Shown: piece by piece, positions 25,901-44,818 of the stretch
Position numbering within the stretch: the stretch's first letter is position 1
Layout of the letters: every line of letters begins with the position of its first letter
Source of the DNA: Allacma fusca
Lineage: Eukaryota; Arthropoda; Collembola; Symphypleona; Sminthuridae
Length of the DNA stretch: 64,000 nucleotides
Reading direction: 5' to 3'
NCBI GenBank assembly: GCA_947179485.1
Contig: OX359248.1
Location: 49,672,386 to 49,736,385, forward strand
The notes under the pieces: generated by a model
Database searches by the model: none
Told to the model about the DNA's origin: nothing
The model's input: the letters and a program-made list of their open reading frames with translations, nothing else
Made by a program: the position numbers and the translations under genes

Positions 25901-26409
25901 GTTATTTTAAGGAATTCGCTTGTTTTTTGAAGAGTCAAATAATTCATTAGAAGTGTTGTTAAAAGTTGTCGCTTACATCAATAATATCTCAGTTCAATTA
26001 TAATTATTGTGCTCTTGTTGTTGTTGTCAACAGTCCTCTGGCCCTTCAGGATATTTGTTCTGGAAATATTATTAGAAGAATAGCAAATCCAAATTGACCT
26101 GGGAGAGCTTGTTAAGTAATTGTCAAGGGAGCCGAGCGGGAGTGACAGGTAAAGGATGGGCTCATGTCATGGGGAAGTAAATAATGGAGAGGAATATATG
26201 TATGTATGTAATTTTATACAATTGAAATTGTGGGCGGGGGCATTCTTTTGGAGCTTATGGTTAAACTTGAGGGTTAAAATTAGGGGTATTTAGTTTATTG
26301 TAGATGTGAAGAAGATGATGGAGGGGTTTGGGATTACGTAAAAAAAGAATGCTAAGAAATTATTTGTTGGTGTTATTTTTAGAGGAAGAAAGAAGCGTTA
26401 AGGCTCACG
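22931..26409. other. intergenic DNA between divergent genes
   Basis: Upstream regions of the reductase (-) and TBCD (+). Mostly AT-rich. A more C-rich patch lies near 25010-25130. A minus-strand open frame at 25531-25947 and its plus-strand counterpart show no family resemblance. A short imperfect repeat containing GCATTGGAGT occurs at about 25625-25670. No gene is supported. Confidence 0.5.
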
Positions 26410-31431
<5,022 letters not shown>

Positions 31432-34400
31432 AGGCAACCATTTAACTGCCCTGTTTTATTGCCTTGCGTTAGGAAGTAACTATACATTACATAATATAAT
31501 TTTACCTGCATCATAATAAGCACATCAGAAAATACACAGCTCCGCATCTAGTTTTATAGTTTGTTAGTCTTAGTAACCTGCAATCGAGAAATGCTAATCT
31601 TGTACATGATTATGGTACTTTCCTTTTGTTATAACTACTCGTATTCACTTCGGATTTGCTTGTAAGTGTGCAACTTTGAGCACTTGTTACAATTCCTGAC
31701 AGCCCTAACTATTTATATGTCGTTAACGTACCTGATCTGAGAGCTAAATCTGATTCTTTGAGTTGACTGACTAAATCTCTAGCCTGTTGTTTCGTTGTTT
31801 TCCCATTTTATGTAATCAATCATGTTGTTAAATTTTTTTTATTCATAGTACGAGTCGTAAATTCTAACAAGATTTTATGGTAAGTTGTTAACTGGAATGA
31901 AATGCATGACCGAATGGTTTATATCCTTACAATATTCCTTTAACCAAATAATAAAATTGTGTTAAAAGTTATACTTAGGAATATGCCAGTTTATGATAGC
32001 TGTAATATTGTATAAGTACGCATATCAAATTGATGGTTATCATTTTCTCGAAATGGGACCCAGAAGCTTCACTGGAAAATAATCTTTTATTCCCACATAG
32101 TAACAAAAAAAAGTTATACATAACATTAAACTAAATTATATATTATGTTGTAAAAAAATAAAATAAATAAAATAGGTGAAAATGCGAGCTAAACATAACT
32201 ACACTAACATTGTCAAATATATGTTAAGTTATTTGCTTTTGTAATAAACAAAAATAATCGATCATGAATACGACTTGTCATTATAATATTTTCAAAAACT
32301 ACTGGAATTTTATCTACAGATATAAGTCATGTTTTGCCACCGTAAAGAGAGTTCTAGTAGCAAGTAACACTACTGTTTTTTTTACAAATAGTATTATTGA
32401 CACGAGTTGTGAAGAAAATGCATATGCACTATTTTTTTCCTTGAATTAGCAATCCCCAAGTTGAAGTTTATAATTATTTTAGATTTATATTTAGAAAATA
32501 TTATTGCTTCAGAGAAGTACATACTGAATATGTAACAGTAGTTAATACCCCGAATGGAAGTTGCGTTACGGAAATGCATTGTTCATCAACATAGTTTGAT
32601 GTCAATGTCAAGTATACAAGTAAATATTATAAATACAAAGTATAACTATAGATACAATACAAAGTTCTTTCATAATATTAGTACATCCAGTGAAACATTT
32701 AAGGCGTGCAATTTAAGACGGTATGCGTGCAATTCTTGTGATACATAACCATTTATCACATATGTAATTACATATACATAACAAATAACACTTCTCCATC
32801 TTTTCATCTTTTGTAACATGAAAACATTTTCAACTGCCCTTGCTATAATCATGCGATTATAGCATTACTTAACAACCAAATATATTACTTTAATTTATAC
32901 ATGATTACAATACTTGCATGATGAAAGTACCATGCATACACACTTAAAATTATTTTGGTGCAGATAGGCATTTGTGCAGACATTTTTGCATTGAACTGTT
33001 TTTTCCTCTGAAATTTCAGGCGTGTGCAAGTTTGGTGCAATTTGTTAAGTCTCTTAGAAAGGACACAAAACAATTAGGCATATTGATCGTGTAGTAAACA
33101 TCGTTAGATATGGACAACACAATAAAAACTGGAGTAACAAGGGAGTTCTTAACATTTCGAGTATGCACATACATAACTGCAAATTGTGCAGTAATAAAGC
33201 ATGCAACGTGCATATGAAGTGGTTCATTCCACTGCGCTTTAACAACAAGACCCTATCTACTACCTATCATACAAATTCTCAGATTTGCTAAATGTATACA
33301 GTTAATAACACTCGCTTAAAATAGTACATGACATACTACAGAGTATCTACAACATTTGAGACATATAAATATATAATTATGCCAAATCGATAATACTTGC
33401 TACAGTCTTGAAGGTTAAAAATCAAGTCAGTCTATCAAATCAAATTCATTTAAAAAAAGATACCAGTAGCATTCTCGACTCAATTCCAATAATACAAAAC
33501 TACATGAGCTGCTGTTGTAATAAAAAAGAACCTTCATAAAATTTAAGCACATATTCAATTTGAAGAAAGCAGAAAAAACGACATGGTCCAACGTGAGAGC
33601 GTACATGAAAACTGTTCTGTCACAAAATATAATTTCGTTATACATTTTACTATCATATACCAAACCGGTAGACTTAATAATATCAAAATATTTGCCCAGT
33701 AAAACAAGTACGCTTTTTGTTGATAGTTTGTAATATGTATTCCTAATATCAAATATTCGTAAACTGCAAAGACATAAATCCAATGGAACCTTTAGCTCAC
33801 TTGCTGCATAAACTCAAACACAAATGTAATGTAATAATGGTAATGTACATACGGAAGTACAATCGATTGGAAACTACTTTTGAAAGAGTGCCTTTTTTAG
33901 CTATAGGTTGTTCTTAAAGGATTCTTAACAATACTAGGATTGATTGGCAGGTTATAACAGTGTACAAATACATGATACAACAATGAAAGGGTTGTGGATG
34001 GTTTATATTACATATAATATGTGTTGAGTTGCATTTTGTGTTGATAAAATTGAGATTGTGTTCTCACCCTGGTACATGATGAGATTTGATTGCATGGAGT
34101 TTATACAGTAATTCAGAAATACTATGTACAAAAGGACGTATACTTATGTACACTGTGTTCCATAAATCTTGTAACTTCAAAGAAAATGCCTGCATAGGGT
34201 GACATTACAAATTCAAATAGCGTATATGAGTGTTATACTCCTTTAAAACCATATACATGCTAACTGCAGAATTTTCTTGTTTATAATACATACTCATGTC
34301 ATTTATATAAGTTTCAGTGTACATGCTATTACAATTACGCGGTAGTAAGATGAAGAGCGAAATTTAGGTACTTCGTTGCAACCTTCTTAACTTTTGTCAC

Positions 34401-34965
34401 CGTAACCTTCTGAACCACGAGGTTCTATTTCTCAATTACATTGCATATAATTCGTTGATTGAATAAGTTCTATGGAATTCTAAGTACTTTTGTATTAAAA
34501 ATTTTCTTATACAGTTCTATTCATTTTATGCAGCTATTAAATTCTTTGGACCCTACGTATAAAGTAATAACATGAACTCACACAGAGCTACAACATAATA
34601 ATAACCATTCTCTAATAAGCAATGTTCCTTTCCTCCTTAGAACGGATTATTGTAGCTACCGTTAGTAGTTTTAGAACCGGAGATTCAGAGATTCTATTAT
34701 TACGTTACATGTTTTGTAATAATTTGTAATAATGGGGATTTGTGGGATAAGTACCTTTTATGGAGGGAGAGGCATCGTCATTTACGTTAGAATCGTGATT
34801 TATCTGATTATTAGAAGTCTAAACCTAATGAGAACTATGCACCAGTGTGAACAACACTTGTCATGAAATTTGTCTGGAGAATTCAAGGCAAGATACATTT
34901 TTGGTTACCTTCTGAGTAATAAACAGTACACTAAAAAACAACTCTTGACCGACCTTGATAGGTAT
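31432..34965. other. 3' flanks of convergent TBCD and HEXD genes
   Basis: Very AT-rich 3.5 kb. AATAAA at 31950-31955 is a candidate TBCD poly(A) signal, with further AATAAA-like runs near 32158-32175. Part of the right side may be HEXD 3' UTR. A TAATTACATAT copy is at 32765-32775, inside the inverted repeat CATATGTAATTACATATA. The open frames are short and unrelated to known families. Confidence 0.5.
31950..31955 (+). promoter_or_regulatory. candidate poly(A) signal of TBCD
   Basis: AATAAA about 520 bases after the TBCD stop codon, and the first canonical hexamer noticed there. Hexamer match only. Confidence 0.35.
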
Positions 34966-37625
34966 TCACAACTCCTCATGGTCTCCCAAATCCACAGCTT
35001 GAAGGCCCAAACCATCAATCATTTCCGGAGGACTCTTCAGAGGCCGTCGAGGCCAAACAGCTATTCTCTTCAAACGATCCCCCACCTTTTCGAAGCTATC
35101 AAGTGTCTGCCATGCCTCCCATACATTTTGTTCCAACCATTCTAGGACTACTTCGCCTTTGAAAATGCTTTTCAAGGAGATTGCAACTGACTTTGCAGTC
35201 ATGGAGAGCTGTCGTCTGAAGCGGGGAACCTGGTTAAAAATGACTTCATCGATCCTGGAAGGTAGAGAGTAATTATGCCGGACATTGTAGGCTGTAGCCC
35301 AGGCTCTTCCTCGAAGCACCTTCTCTTCTAATTCCCAAATTTCCTTTAACAGAGAACGAAGCCTAAATAATGTACGGAAGAATGCGACACCGGGGAAATT
35401 GCATCTCGATGCAAAAGCAAGTTCTGCATCACCAGCCTCTTTTATCATCCCTGCAATGCTTTCAGGATGATTGGAACAGTGCAGGATCCTATGAAACTGC
35501 CGTGAAATCAATTGATTCTTATCTGCAGCTTCCGACATGCGTTCCCGAGCATGGAGTGGTCTTACATCTGAGCTCATGCCAAATCTGGACATCCCCGCTT
35601 CTTTCTGCATGAGACTCCGCGGGTGAGGTATTCTTCTTCTTGTGGACCTCTCTGATCTGGACAGAGAAAGGTCGATGGGTGGGGATGTATCCATTGGAGT
35701 AGGAGCAGATGAATCAGAAGAACTCTCTGGTGTGACTTCTAACACACCTTTAGAAGCAAGAGAGGAGGTAAGCGTGACAGTGGAAGTTTCCATCTTCTCT
35801 GGCTCAGAAGTAGGCAAAATACTTTGATTTTTTGCAACAAACATTCGATTACGAATGGCTGCACCACCACTTGGAGTGGAAATTATAAGAGACGTGTACA
35901 CTAATGAAGGAATAGCTGCCGGGAGCAGCTCACAAAGTACAGCAAAATGATCATAGCGTTGCCAGCCCGTAAGTACTAAGCCACCAACGCCTTTCTGCCA
36001 ACGAACGGACTCTCGGGTTAAAACATCGACCCAACGCTGAGAATTTTCGGCATGTCTGGACAAAGGTGGGATCGTTAGAGTCTCACCAAATGCTCCTTTA
36101 AAAGCAGCGGCTGCCCAAATAGTAGGGAATATTTTCGAGTACTTTTCCCAAGACTCCCAGCCCACGAAACGATCTATGTCTTCCGCATAAACCCATACCA
36201 TAGGCTCGACTAACGACCCAATTCCGGAGTCGACAAGACGTCTGCAATGAATTAATTAGCATAGATTACATTTTCAGCCTAATTGCAAACACGACCTCCC
36301 TCTTGATGCTCTTTTGCTGACTCTAGCACTTTATTTTAAGCTTATTCATGAAGGTACAAAACAGTTCACTCTACGTGGTACTTACTTTGCAGGTACTGAC
36401 CGGAGCATGTCATCCCAAATAATGGGGATTTTATCCTTTTTCCGAACAATACTAGCAACTCGAGTTACATGATGCAGGAAAACCTCATCTCTGGACTCAA
36501 ATGCAGACTGACAGAGCGAACACATATGAAGATTAACAACTTCATCACAGCCAATATGAATGTAACGAGCATTTTTGTGCACTTCCAAAACCTATAAAAG
36601 ACATTCAAACAATCCATTAATTTAAATGGTCCTGCATGCACTAATTAATTACAAAATCTGCAAATATACAATTTTCCAACCTGATCAATCATATCCGTAA
36701 TGATATCCATTGTACCCATTTTCGAGGGGCAGTAAGACTGGGGATCGCCGTCAACTTCTCGCAAATGCCTCAACTGCTCGGACTTGAGTATAAACTCAAC
36801 ATGACCGAACGTCTGTACTAACGGGATCACTTCCATATTCATCGCTACTTCCGCAAACGATATGATCTCTTCCACTTCAGAAAGGTTATAACCGCCTCTC
36901 GTTAAAGTCAAATTTTCCAGGTTATCCTTCCAAGGAAAAGTGTCTTCCCATTCAATGAGCACTCCATTAATGCCACTGGCTTTACCCAGCCGCAGGACCT
37001 GAGGATAAATAACAACACAAGCTTGATGAAATAAATCTCAATGCACAATTATGATCAATCACAATTGTTATGTTACTTGAAGTTACACATAATACTTATG
37101 ATAAAATAATAATACAAATACTTAAAAAATAAAATAAACACCAACCTCTTTAATGTACGAAATCCGTGGGGGTGCTCCCTTCAAATCCAAATGTATAAGT
37201 CTGGACTCAACCACATTAGAGAAGACCGACTTCTCCTCCAAGTCTTCCATCCCCATTTGAACCAATGACCCTCGACTGCTCCCTTCACCATCCTCAAGTC
37301 TCCCATGATGGGCCTGATGTCTGATCTTCCCCGAAGAGCTCCCCAACACAGAAGCCTCATACTCTTCCTCATTCATATCCAAAAATAAATGATGTCTGGT
37401 CTTCTTGCTCTGGTCCCCCGCCAAGTACTCCACTCTATCCCCGTAATGACCCTTACTGTCCTGGAGTCCCAACCCGTGCTCGCTAGCAAAAACCGGCACA
37501 CTGACCCCATCCGGGTAGTAGAGAAACAACGAGGACATGGCCCCCAAAGCCACGGAAAAAAGACAACAAAAAATAAGAAACAAGCGTGGTCTCCGCGTCT
37601 TCATACAGAAACAAAATTCCGCCAT
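34966..37625 (-). CDS. HEXD: hexosaminidase D-like beta-N-acetylhexosaminidase (GH20), membrane-anchored
   Basis: Glycoside hydrolase family 20 enzyme of the hexosaminidase D branch, which removes terminal beta-linked N-acetylhexosamines. Four minus-strand exons: 37625-37146, 36998-36681, 36591-36386, 36241-34966, in phase, for 759 residues. Residues 1-35 (KTRRPRLF, then IFCCLFSVALGAMSSLFLYY) form a basic-then-hydrophobic signal anchor typical of type II Golgi/ER enzymes. Residues 36-160 are a Ser/Gly/Glu-rich stem. The barrel follows: GVLIEWEDTFPW, VIPLVQTFGHVEF, then HIGCDEV with the catalytic Asp282-Glu283 pair, then IPIIWDDML. After the barrel come a disordered Ser/Thr/Pro segment (about 470-560) and a helical C-terminal region. 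Human HEXD is shorter and lacks a signal anchor, so the anchor, stem and tail differ from it. The product is probably luminal, with catalysis intact. The start at 37625 is chosen because it supplies the anchor. Confidence 0.92.
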
Positions 37626-38860
37626 TCCCTCAAATTGAGCACCCGTGTCCGAACCAGGAAATCTCTTCTTTTTCTCAGCATTTATTTATTTTTACTCCGT
37701 GGACCCACTCTCCCCCAACCCAGAGACTACCTCCGTGACCCTTCCACGTCTGCCTCACTCTGGTCCTCACTCCTGACTATTTATTTCCCCACAGATCTCC
37801 CACCTTCCCACCACCACATCCGCAGAATCTAATTAAACTTTGTCTTCTCCCCGGAAAGCATCCACTCTCCAATAAGCCAAGGCAAAACCCAACAAATCCA
37901 ATCTATTTTCCTATCCCGGACGATTTCACACCAAAACAATCTAATTCCTCCTTCCACACCGTAATTAAATCCCCAACTTTCAGTACATACGTAAATCCCG
38001 TGGGAACAGTCCTTATGTCCCTCCAAGAGTGTCTCTCTTTACATAAGTAACAGTTCTAGTCACCATATAACCAAGATATCACTATTTTGTACAAATTATA
38101 ATTACGACCTCAAATATTTTTTTGTACGCTTTTGTATACAATGACATAAATTGTACAGTACACACATAGATTGTACAGTATGCAATTACAGCAGTATTAA
38201 AATAATTACTATCTATAACGATCCCAATACAATGAAAGGACTGCGGAATTCCAGATATTCAGTACACCATTACTCACAAGTAAAAATAATTAAAATAATC
38301 CCTTAAAACAACAAACGCTCCAAAGGATTTCACAACACTAATATTATTTTGTACAAAAACAAAAAAAAATCCGAAACAGACTTACAATAATTAGAGAGTC
38401 AAATACCTACAGATTCTAGAGAGCTCTATATGCACTTGTTATACTTTGAGATCAACAAAATAGAAAGGACACAATTATTATGTACTCACACACTTCTCAT
38501 ATAATTTAAGTATGAGCGGAATCTGCGATTACAAATAATACTTTCATAAACTTTTATTACAGATGTGAATTACTCGTGCATGGGAGCACGTGAGCTGTGA
38601 CTGTATGTCAAAGACTGTGATGAACAAATGATTTGTATATTTTAAGTATTTAGTTCTGTGTATAGCGTATGTATTCTTATGTAATTTGTGAGTTTAGTGG
38701 CAGTCCAGCGGGAATTGTTGTTAGCACCTCGGGAGACTCTGAAGGACTGACAGGAATCTCCGCTCCTCAGGACCTTTTTTCCTATACGGAAGGCGTAACA
38801 AGTATTAAGCAGGAATAGACACGGAGAAAGTCACTTCCCATTCCCAATGCCATGGCCTGT

Positions 38861-38892
38861 ATAGAGAGAGAGAGGGATAGAGAGAGAGAGCG
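38861..38892. repeat. AG dinucleotide simple repeat
   Basis: Imperfect (AG)n tract interrupted by GGAT, about 32 bases. Ordinary microsatellite. Confidence 0.8.
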
Positions 38893-39240
38893 GAGGTCTA
38901 TTCAAGTTTAAATAATTGATCGGGATTAATTTCCTCGACCTTCAGAACATCTCAACTGTTCGGTTGTAGCCGCTCTACTTAAAGCGCCGGCGTCCCAGAA
39001 TTGTCTCATACTGCCCCACAATACCATAACAATTTCAAAAGACTTTCTCTTCCAAAATCATTCCCTTCAAAATATGAGCTTGTCCTGGGCGCTTTCTATA
39101 TCTACAGTGAACTCGAGTTTTAGGTTGCCTTTGGCTCCCATAATGGATGTAAAGTCATTCCTGGGTATAATCCCAATCACTGGAATTATTGGACATTCCC
39201 CTGGAGGTAACTAACGGCTCAGAGATATTTTAGAATGGGT

Positions 39241-39266
39241 TACTACTACTAGTACTACTAGTAGTG
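39241..39266. repeat. TAC/CTA trinucleotide repeat with palindrome
   Basis: TACTACTACTAGTACTACTAGTAGTG. It includes the perfect palindrome ACTACTAGTAGT, so the tract could fold into a small hairpin. Confidence 0.75.
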
Positions 39267-42200
39267 TAGCTGCAAATTTTGTAACTAATGATTTTTGAGT
39301 ACCACTTCATTTAATAGTGATGGAGCGAGTTGACGGTATTTAAGTATGCAGGAGTCCTTGTGGAGGGAAATATTAGCACTGTGCTAAATGGAAATGTGTC
39401 CAATTGTGAAGGGGAAAATTCTCTAATATTTCTCTGGGAATCCTTCATAGGGAGAGTAATCTGTCCGGGGGGTAATACTGTAAACATGGCTTTATAAAAG
39501 TGCCCTTGACCCATGGAAATAGATAAATTAGACGGTTGTGCAAATCCTCGCGTTTCCCCCAAAAAAGTAATTTCTCCAATGTATGCGCATGCCATTAATG
39601 ATGCAGTATTATGTCTCTATGACGTCCTTGTGCACGTACATACATATCTCCTTTTGGTAGATTTTTAGGGAATCTGTGGAAAGGGAGGCTTGTATTCTTC
39701 AGCAATTAGCTGATTGTTAAGAATTGCAGTGTGCTATGTTTCTAGGGGAGACCCCATGCTAGCACTTTCATAGGAGCCTTTTCTTTTTAAATGTACACAA
39801 TTTTTGAAGCAGTCCCATTTAATAGGGGATTCATTTATTGCTGCAATAGAGGAGCGTGTCTTTATAAGAGACACAGCTTGATGTGATGTGGGCGTGCCCT
39901 TATAGAGAGAGTGCACGCTGTTTGGTATATAATATGTACATGGAACTGAATTCCTGTGAACAGAGAACTGTCAGTAACGTTGATGCTTCTGTTCCCCAAC
40001 ATTTATTTCTGTAGGAAAAGGGAGGATTTAGGTGCACTTGATCAAGTAAGTATGCAGTGTGCAGTTCATTACAGTATAGATATAATATAAAACATTTGTA
40101 CATTAATAAATTGGAGAGATTACGGTACGTACGTAAAATTTCAGACAATCTATGTACACAGGAATCAGGAGTTTAGATACATAGCATAGATCAAATGATA
40201 TAGTTATTGAAATTGACATTGAGGAAAAATGTGTTAGAAGGGGATGAAGGTCTATAACTTGTTTGAGTATGTACATGTATGTAGATCGTATTATTTTTAT
40301 GCATTTACAATATGAATGCCTATACTGCTTTGTTTCAACTCGTTTACTTCTTTACTTCATCATTCTATACTACTGATTTTTTTTATCCTTCTCCGTTGAG
40401 CAAGTCTCGAGCTGGTTATTTTTGTAGGCCGTTACTCAATCGGCGAAAAAAGCTTTTGAGTGAGATAAAAATTCAATAATGTAATTGAATGGGGAAAATG
40501 GTTCCATGTGGATACCTCCAATATTGAATGATTGAGCAGGAAGTTCTGGTTGTGCTATTGAGGGACCCTCCCGGAAAAACCTTGAGCTTGAACTTATTTA
40601 GCATAACATCAATCAACAACGAGCATGTTTGTGAGAATGGGATGAATGCATGTAAATTACATTGTACAGGTGCTGCTTTGATAGGCAAATTCATGCAATT
40701 GATGGCGAAAAGTATTTCTCTGCCGTTATACAGTCTGGGTAAACTCGGCTGGGCTAAAACTGGGGGGAAGAAATGTCACAGGTGAGCAGCTAAATGATCC
40801 ACTTATGTATTATCCGCTTCATCAACGCATCCAGAGCAGTCATCATAAGTTTGTTTCTGTACTTTGTGCATGTAAATTGTATTTTTTTTTTAAACTTTTC
40901 ATGACGTTTAATGGTTGACTGCGTGAACTCATAGGATTTGAAGGCATGTCGCTGCTCAAGTGGAAAGAGTGGATTATTTGTTTTGTTACTTTCACGGAAG
41001 ATTAATCAAGATTGGGACAAAATAAAGAAGGACGTTACTGTATCACCTTCTATTGTCCGCTTGACTTGACACTTGACAGGTATTGTACTCACTGACATTG
41101 TCAAAGTAAGGCACTAATGCAGTATGCATGTATCTATACAATTCTTGCCAAGTTGCAAAAGCAATCTTCGCCCATTCATCCCTTGTTTCTTGTTTGTGAC
41201 AGCAACTGTATATAACTTTACCCTACATCCTGTTCAGGAGACAATCCACCTTAGTTGAGTCTCTTCTGAACAGAGATGATCGGCTCAGAGAAGAAGTTCA
41301 TATAAAGTGAGTCTAGCTGAGGAAGCAGAGCTCTGAAAGGTCAAGTTCTAAAATGTACTACACTCAGGTTCCGTCAAATGCAGAGAAAATTGTATCGAGC
41401 TCATGTCAAAGTTGTACCTAAATAACTTGAGTTGACATCCGCATAAATACAGTCATTTGGACCACAGTCGGATGAAAGCTCCATGCGTATTTCCAAGGTT
41501 GAATGTCATCTATGTAGACATTTACTCGAATTTGAAAAGTATGAAACAAAGTTCAGAAATTCACAAGAGAGTGGAACTTTGGCTGTCGATCACTATAGAT
41601 TCAAACATATATTTCAACTCGTGTGTACATAAGTAACAACCCGTTAGAAAATAAAATTGTACCATGTATTTATATATACATTGAGTTTTAATCTGGTACT
41701 ACGACTTGAAACTCCTACATCTGCTCGTACCCGTAAGGAGCAGTACTCGAGAGTGTTAGTTGAAGGCAGAAAGTCTTCGCCTGCAATGCAAATCATAGTA
41801 TACTCGTGGAGCATGAGAGGGTATGTAGTATGTATGGAAGATTGCGCCAAAGACCCGCTAGGAAAAATCGATCAGGTCCGGAGGACTCCTTTATCGGGGA
41901 AAATTGAGACCCAGGTGAGATTTTGCTGAAACATGGAATCGACGGAAGACGCAAGACTATTATGTGATTGATTATTACTGCATGAGATGATACAGGATGG
42001 ATGTAAATCGTATATCCTGCCAACCGATCATAACTTTCTATTTGGAGAGTTTATACAACGGAGTACTGAATTTATTTGTGACCTTTTGATACCATGAAAG
42101 CGCCCGGGACGTCTCAGAAAAGCAGACCATTAACAATGAAAAATAATCAATTCATGTATCTATACATAAATTCTCTGTGCGATATTGGCTGGACAGAAAT

Positions 42201-42924
42201 GGTAGGGTAATACATGTGAATATTATCATCCTCTTAAAAAATAATGGCTTTCAGTTCACCGCCTCAGTTGATCCGCACGCTTTTGCTTCATTTACATGAA
42301 AAATAAATTCTGCAAGGCAGAAATTTTACTTGGAATGATCAAAGCTTTTAAAGGCTTCAAGGCAAATTGGTTTTGCTTTGAAAAATAGCTCAAGAAAGGA
42401 ATATATAGAGAAAAGAATATTTTGAGGGATTTTATAAAAATGTAGTATAGTACAGGCATAATTACAGGTTTTCTTTTTCAACCTTGTTGCTTTGTATGGA
42501 AGAATTTTTTTCCCCGCAAGAGAAGAATGTCAAGGGCAATATCTCAAATGGGACTCACACTCACAGTTTCTTTACACTCTAGTATTTATAATATAGATTT
42601 TCGCAACTCCTTTCATGACTGGATGCTATTCATGTTTTATTCCAGCCTTCCAATTTCGGAGTGAATTTACATATTGATGCCTTGTGTTGTGATGAAATTG
42701 AACTTTGTCAGAGGATGGTACCTATGTACGTCTTATCTTTTCATCAATATTGGGTAATAAATAATTAGGCACAAGAAAAACTACAAGATGGAAAGATGAT
42801 TACATACAGTATTTTAATGGTGTCTCTCGTATGTAAATTGTTGAGGCTTTTAAGCCTTGAAAGCCTTTATTAATGAAACTCTCTTGTGAAATCGCGGCAT
42901 AATTTTGCATAGAATTTTCTATGT

Positions 42925-43184
42925 AAGGAATATTGCAGAGTTTTCGTTTGGAGGTAGGAAATGTGAGGATAGTATCGGGAAAGTTATAAAGTAAGACCCA
43001 TGTAATGCGATTTTGGAAGTTACCCATTTTTCTTACTGCCAATAATATATTGTACAAGACCTTTCCACATAAATTCTGTGTGATGAGCTTTCTAAAACTA
43101 TAACGATACCGGTTTGGTGGAGAGAGGTGCTCACAAAAGGGAAGAAAGTAATGAGATTTTTATTTTCCAACAGGGACAGTGAAT
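42925..43184 (+). repeat. direct repeat, copy A
   Basis: About 260 bases that align by eye with 44819-45073 in the same orientation. Shared blocks include TTTTTCTTACTGCCAATAAT, AAAACTATAACGATACCGGT and AGTAATGAGATTTTTATTTT. The left part has diverged most. No coding capacity is evident. It may be a remnant of an old transposable element. Confidence 0.8.
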
Positions 43185-43317
43185 GGGTCTTCCCTTAAAG
43201 AACTTTTTTGTAGAAAGTTTATATATAATTTGTATAGAAACAATTTTTTTCTGTATACTATAGATAGTCGACTAGCTCCTTGTGTTTGGGTCAGCTTGAG
43301 ATGTACATACATAATAC

Positions 43318-43400
43318 TGTGTGTTCCTTCACATCCTCCTGACTTTGGCTCCTGAGGCTCATGTTTTCCAACCTCCCTGTTTTTACTGTTGTGCCAGCAT
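43318..43400 (-). repeat. inverted repeat arm, copy 1
   Basis: Read on the minus strand, this segment resembles 44375-44465 read on the plus strand. Shared features are a GTTGG..AAA block, then CTCAGGAGC, then GTCAGGA.GATG. Similarity is moderate over about 75 bases, judged by eye. Confidence 0.5.
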
Positions 43401-44374
43401 TTGGCAACATACGTATGTAATTACCTGTCAGGCTGCTCTCGGAAAGATCATAAAATTTCGTACAAAACAGCGTCAAAATAAATCCTGGCAATAATTGTAT
43501 AGGTATACAAACTGTTAATTTTTAAATTCTAAAATGTATTTGAGATGCATTTGTAACTCCGTGACCTCAAATGAAATACATACACTGGTCAATGAAACAT
43601 TTGCATGCACTTGAATTTTTTAGAACACATTTTTCTGAACCCCCGTGCATTTATGGTACTCCTAGAGGACCTTTCCTTGTTTTTGGTTCGTAATTAATGT
43701 GTACCAATATAACAGAAGAATATTCCCTTTAATCGGCTACTATCAATACATGAAAAGAACATTTTTTTTAGATATATTTCAAATCAAAATGTCTTTATTT
43801 CATTTATATTTTATATATCAAATCAGCAATTTAATTTACGAAAGTTCTAATAACCACACCTCATATTCATACTGTTACTGCTCACTTCTTCAATAGCAGT
43901 GGTTAAACAACGTCTGGAAAAATAGGGTTCCAAATGTGCGAGTAGGGCCTACATAAATTAGCTTTTTAGCAAGAAATGTACATTGCTATTATTGTTGCAG
44001 TAAAACAGCGTTTTTCGATAGTGTAGTGCGTGTCTTATTTCTGCCCACCGAAATCAATGATTTTAGTTTCTCTTAAGCATTGCAAAAGGCCTGTATACGA
44101 ACATGTTGGATCGAACCTAGTAAACTCAAAAAAATTTACATTTTTACAAGCAGGGCAAGAACATTCCCATTCTACTATACTGACTACGAATAAATGAATA
44201 AAGGATTAACACTGGTAATAATAGAATTTTGACAATCCCTTTTAAGTAATAAAAACATTGCATTCCGGCTATTCCTGCTTAAAATTTTTCACGTAATTAT
44301 TCTCATAGGCTAATAATAAATTCTAGATAAGCAGTAAAAATATACTAAAGCTCCGTCATTTATGTGTATTAAGA

Positions 44375-44465
44375 ATAGTGGAAATGACGGGGAAAAATGT
44401 GGAGCAAAGTTGGGGAAATTCAGTCTCAGGAGCGAGCGTCAGGAAGATGCGGAGAAAGATGAAGT
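44375..44465 (+). repeat. inverted repeat arm, copy 2
   Basis: Partner of the 43318-43400 segment in the opposite orientation. It lies between the two copies of the direct repeat, suggesting one rearranged or nested element. Confidence 0.5.
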
Positions 44466-44818
44466 TCCAAGATTATTATTTTATTGTGCAAGCTCTGGCC
44501 ATCATCAATCAAGAAACATCGCGTCTTCTTGTTCTTACGACCGTTCTTCAAATCAAGGAACATATTCACACCGATATTTGCACTGAATTGTAGCGTAGTG
44601 TTTATGTACATAATACATTATTTGATTTATAAATAGCCTCAGTTATCGATACACCCATTAACTGCGATCCTGGAAAGACTTGACGAGTTTTTTATAACTC
44701 CTTGAAAGTGTGCATTGTTTTTTATGACGGCGGTTCGAGGCCTTTGTGCTTTGAAATTGTCTGCATTCAAACTGACTCATAAAAATGTAGCATGGTAATT
44801 GTTTAGGATTTCTTGATT

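Noticed and set aside
25531..25947. Minus-strand open frame of 138 codons upstream of TBCD
   Set aside because: No recognisable domain and a matching open frame on the other strand. More likely chance than a gene.
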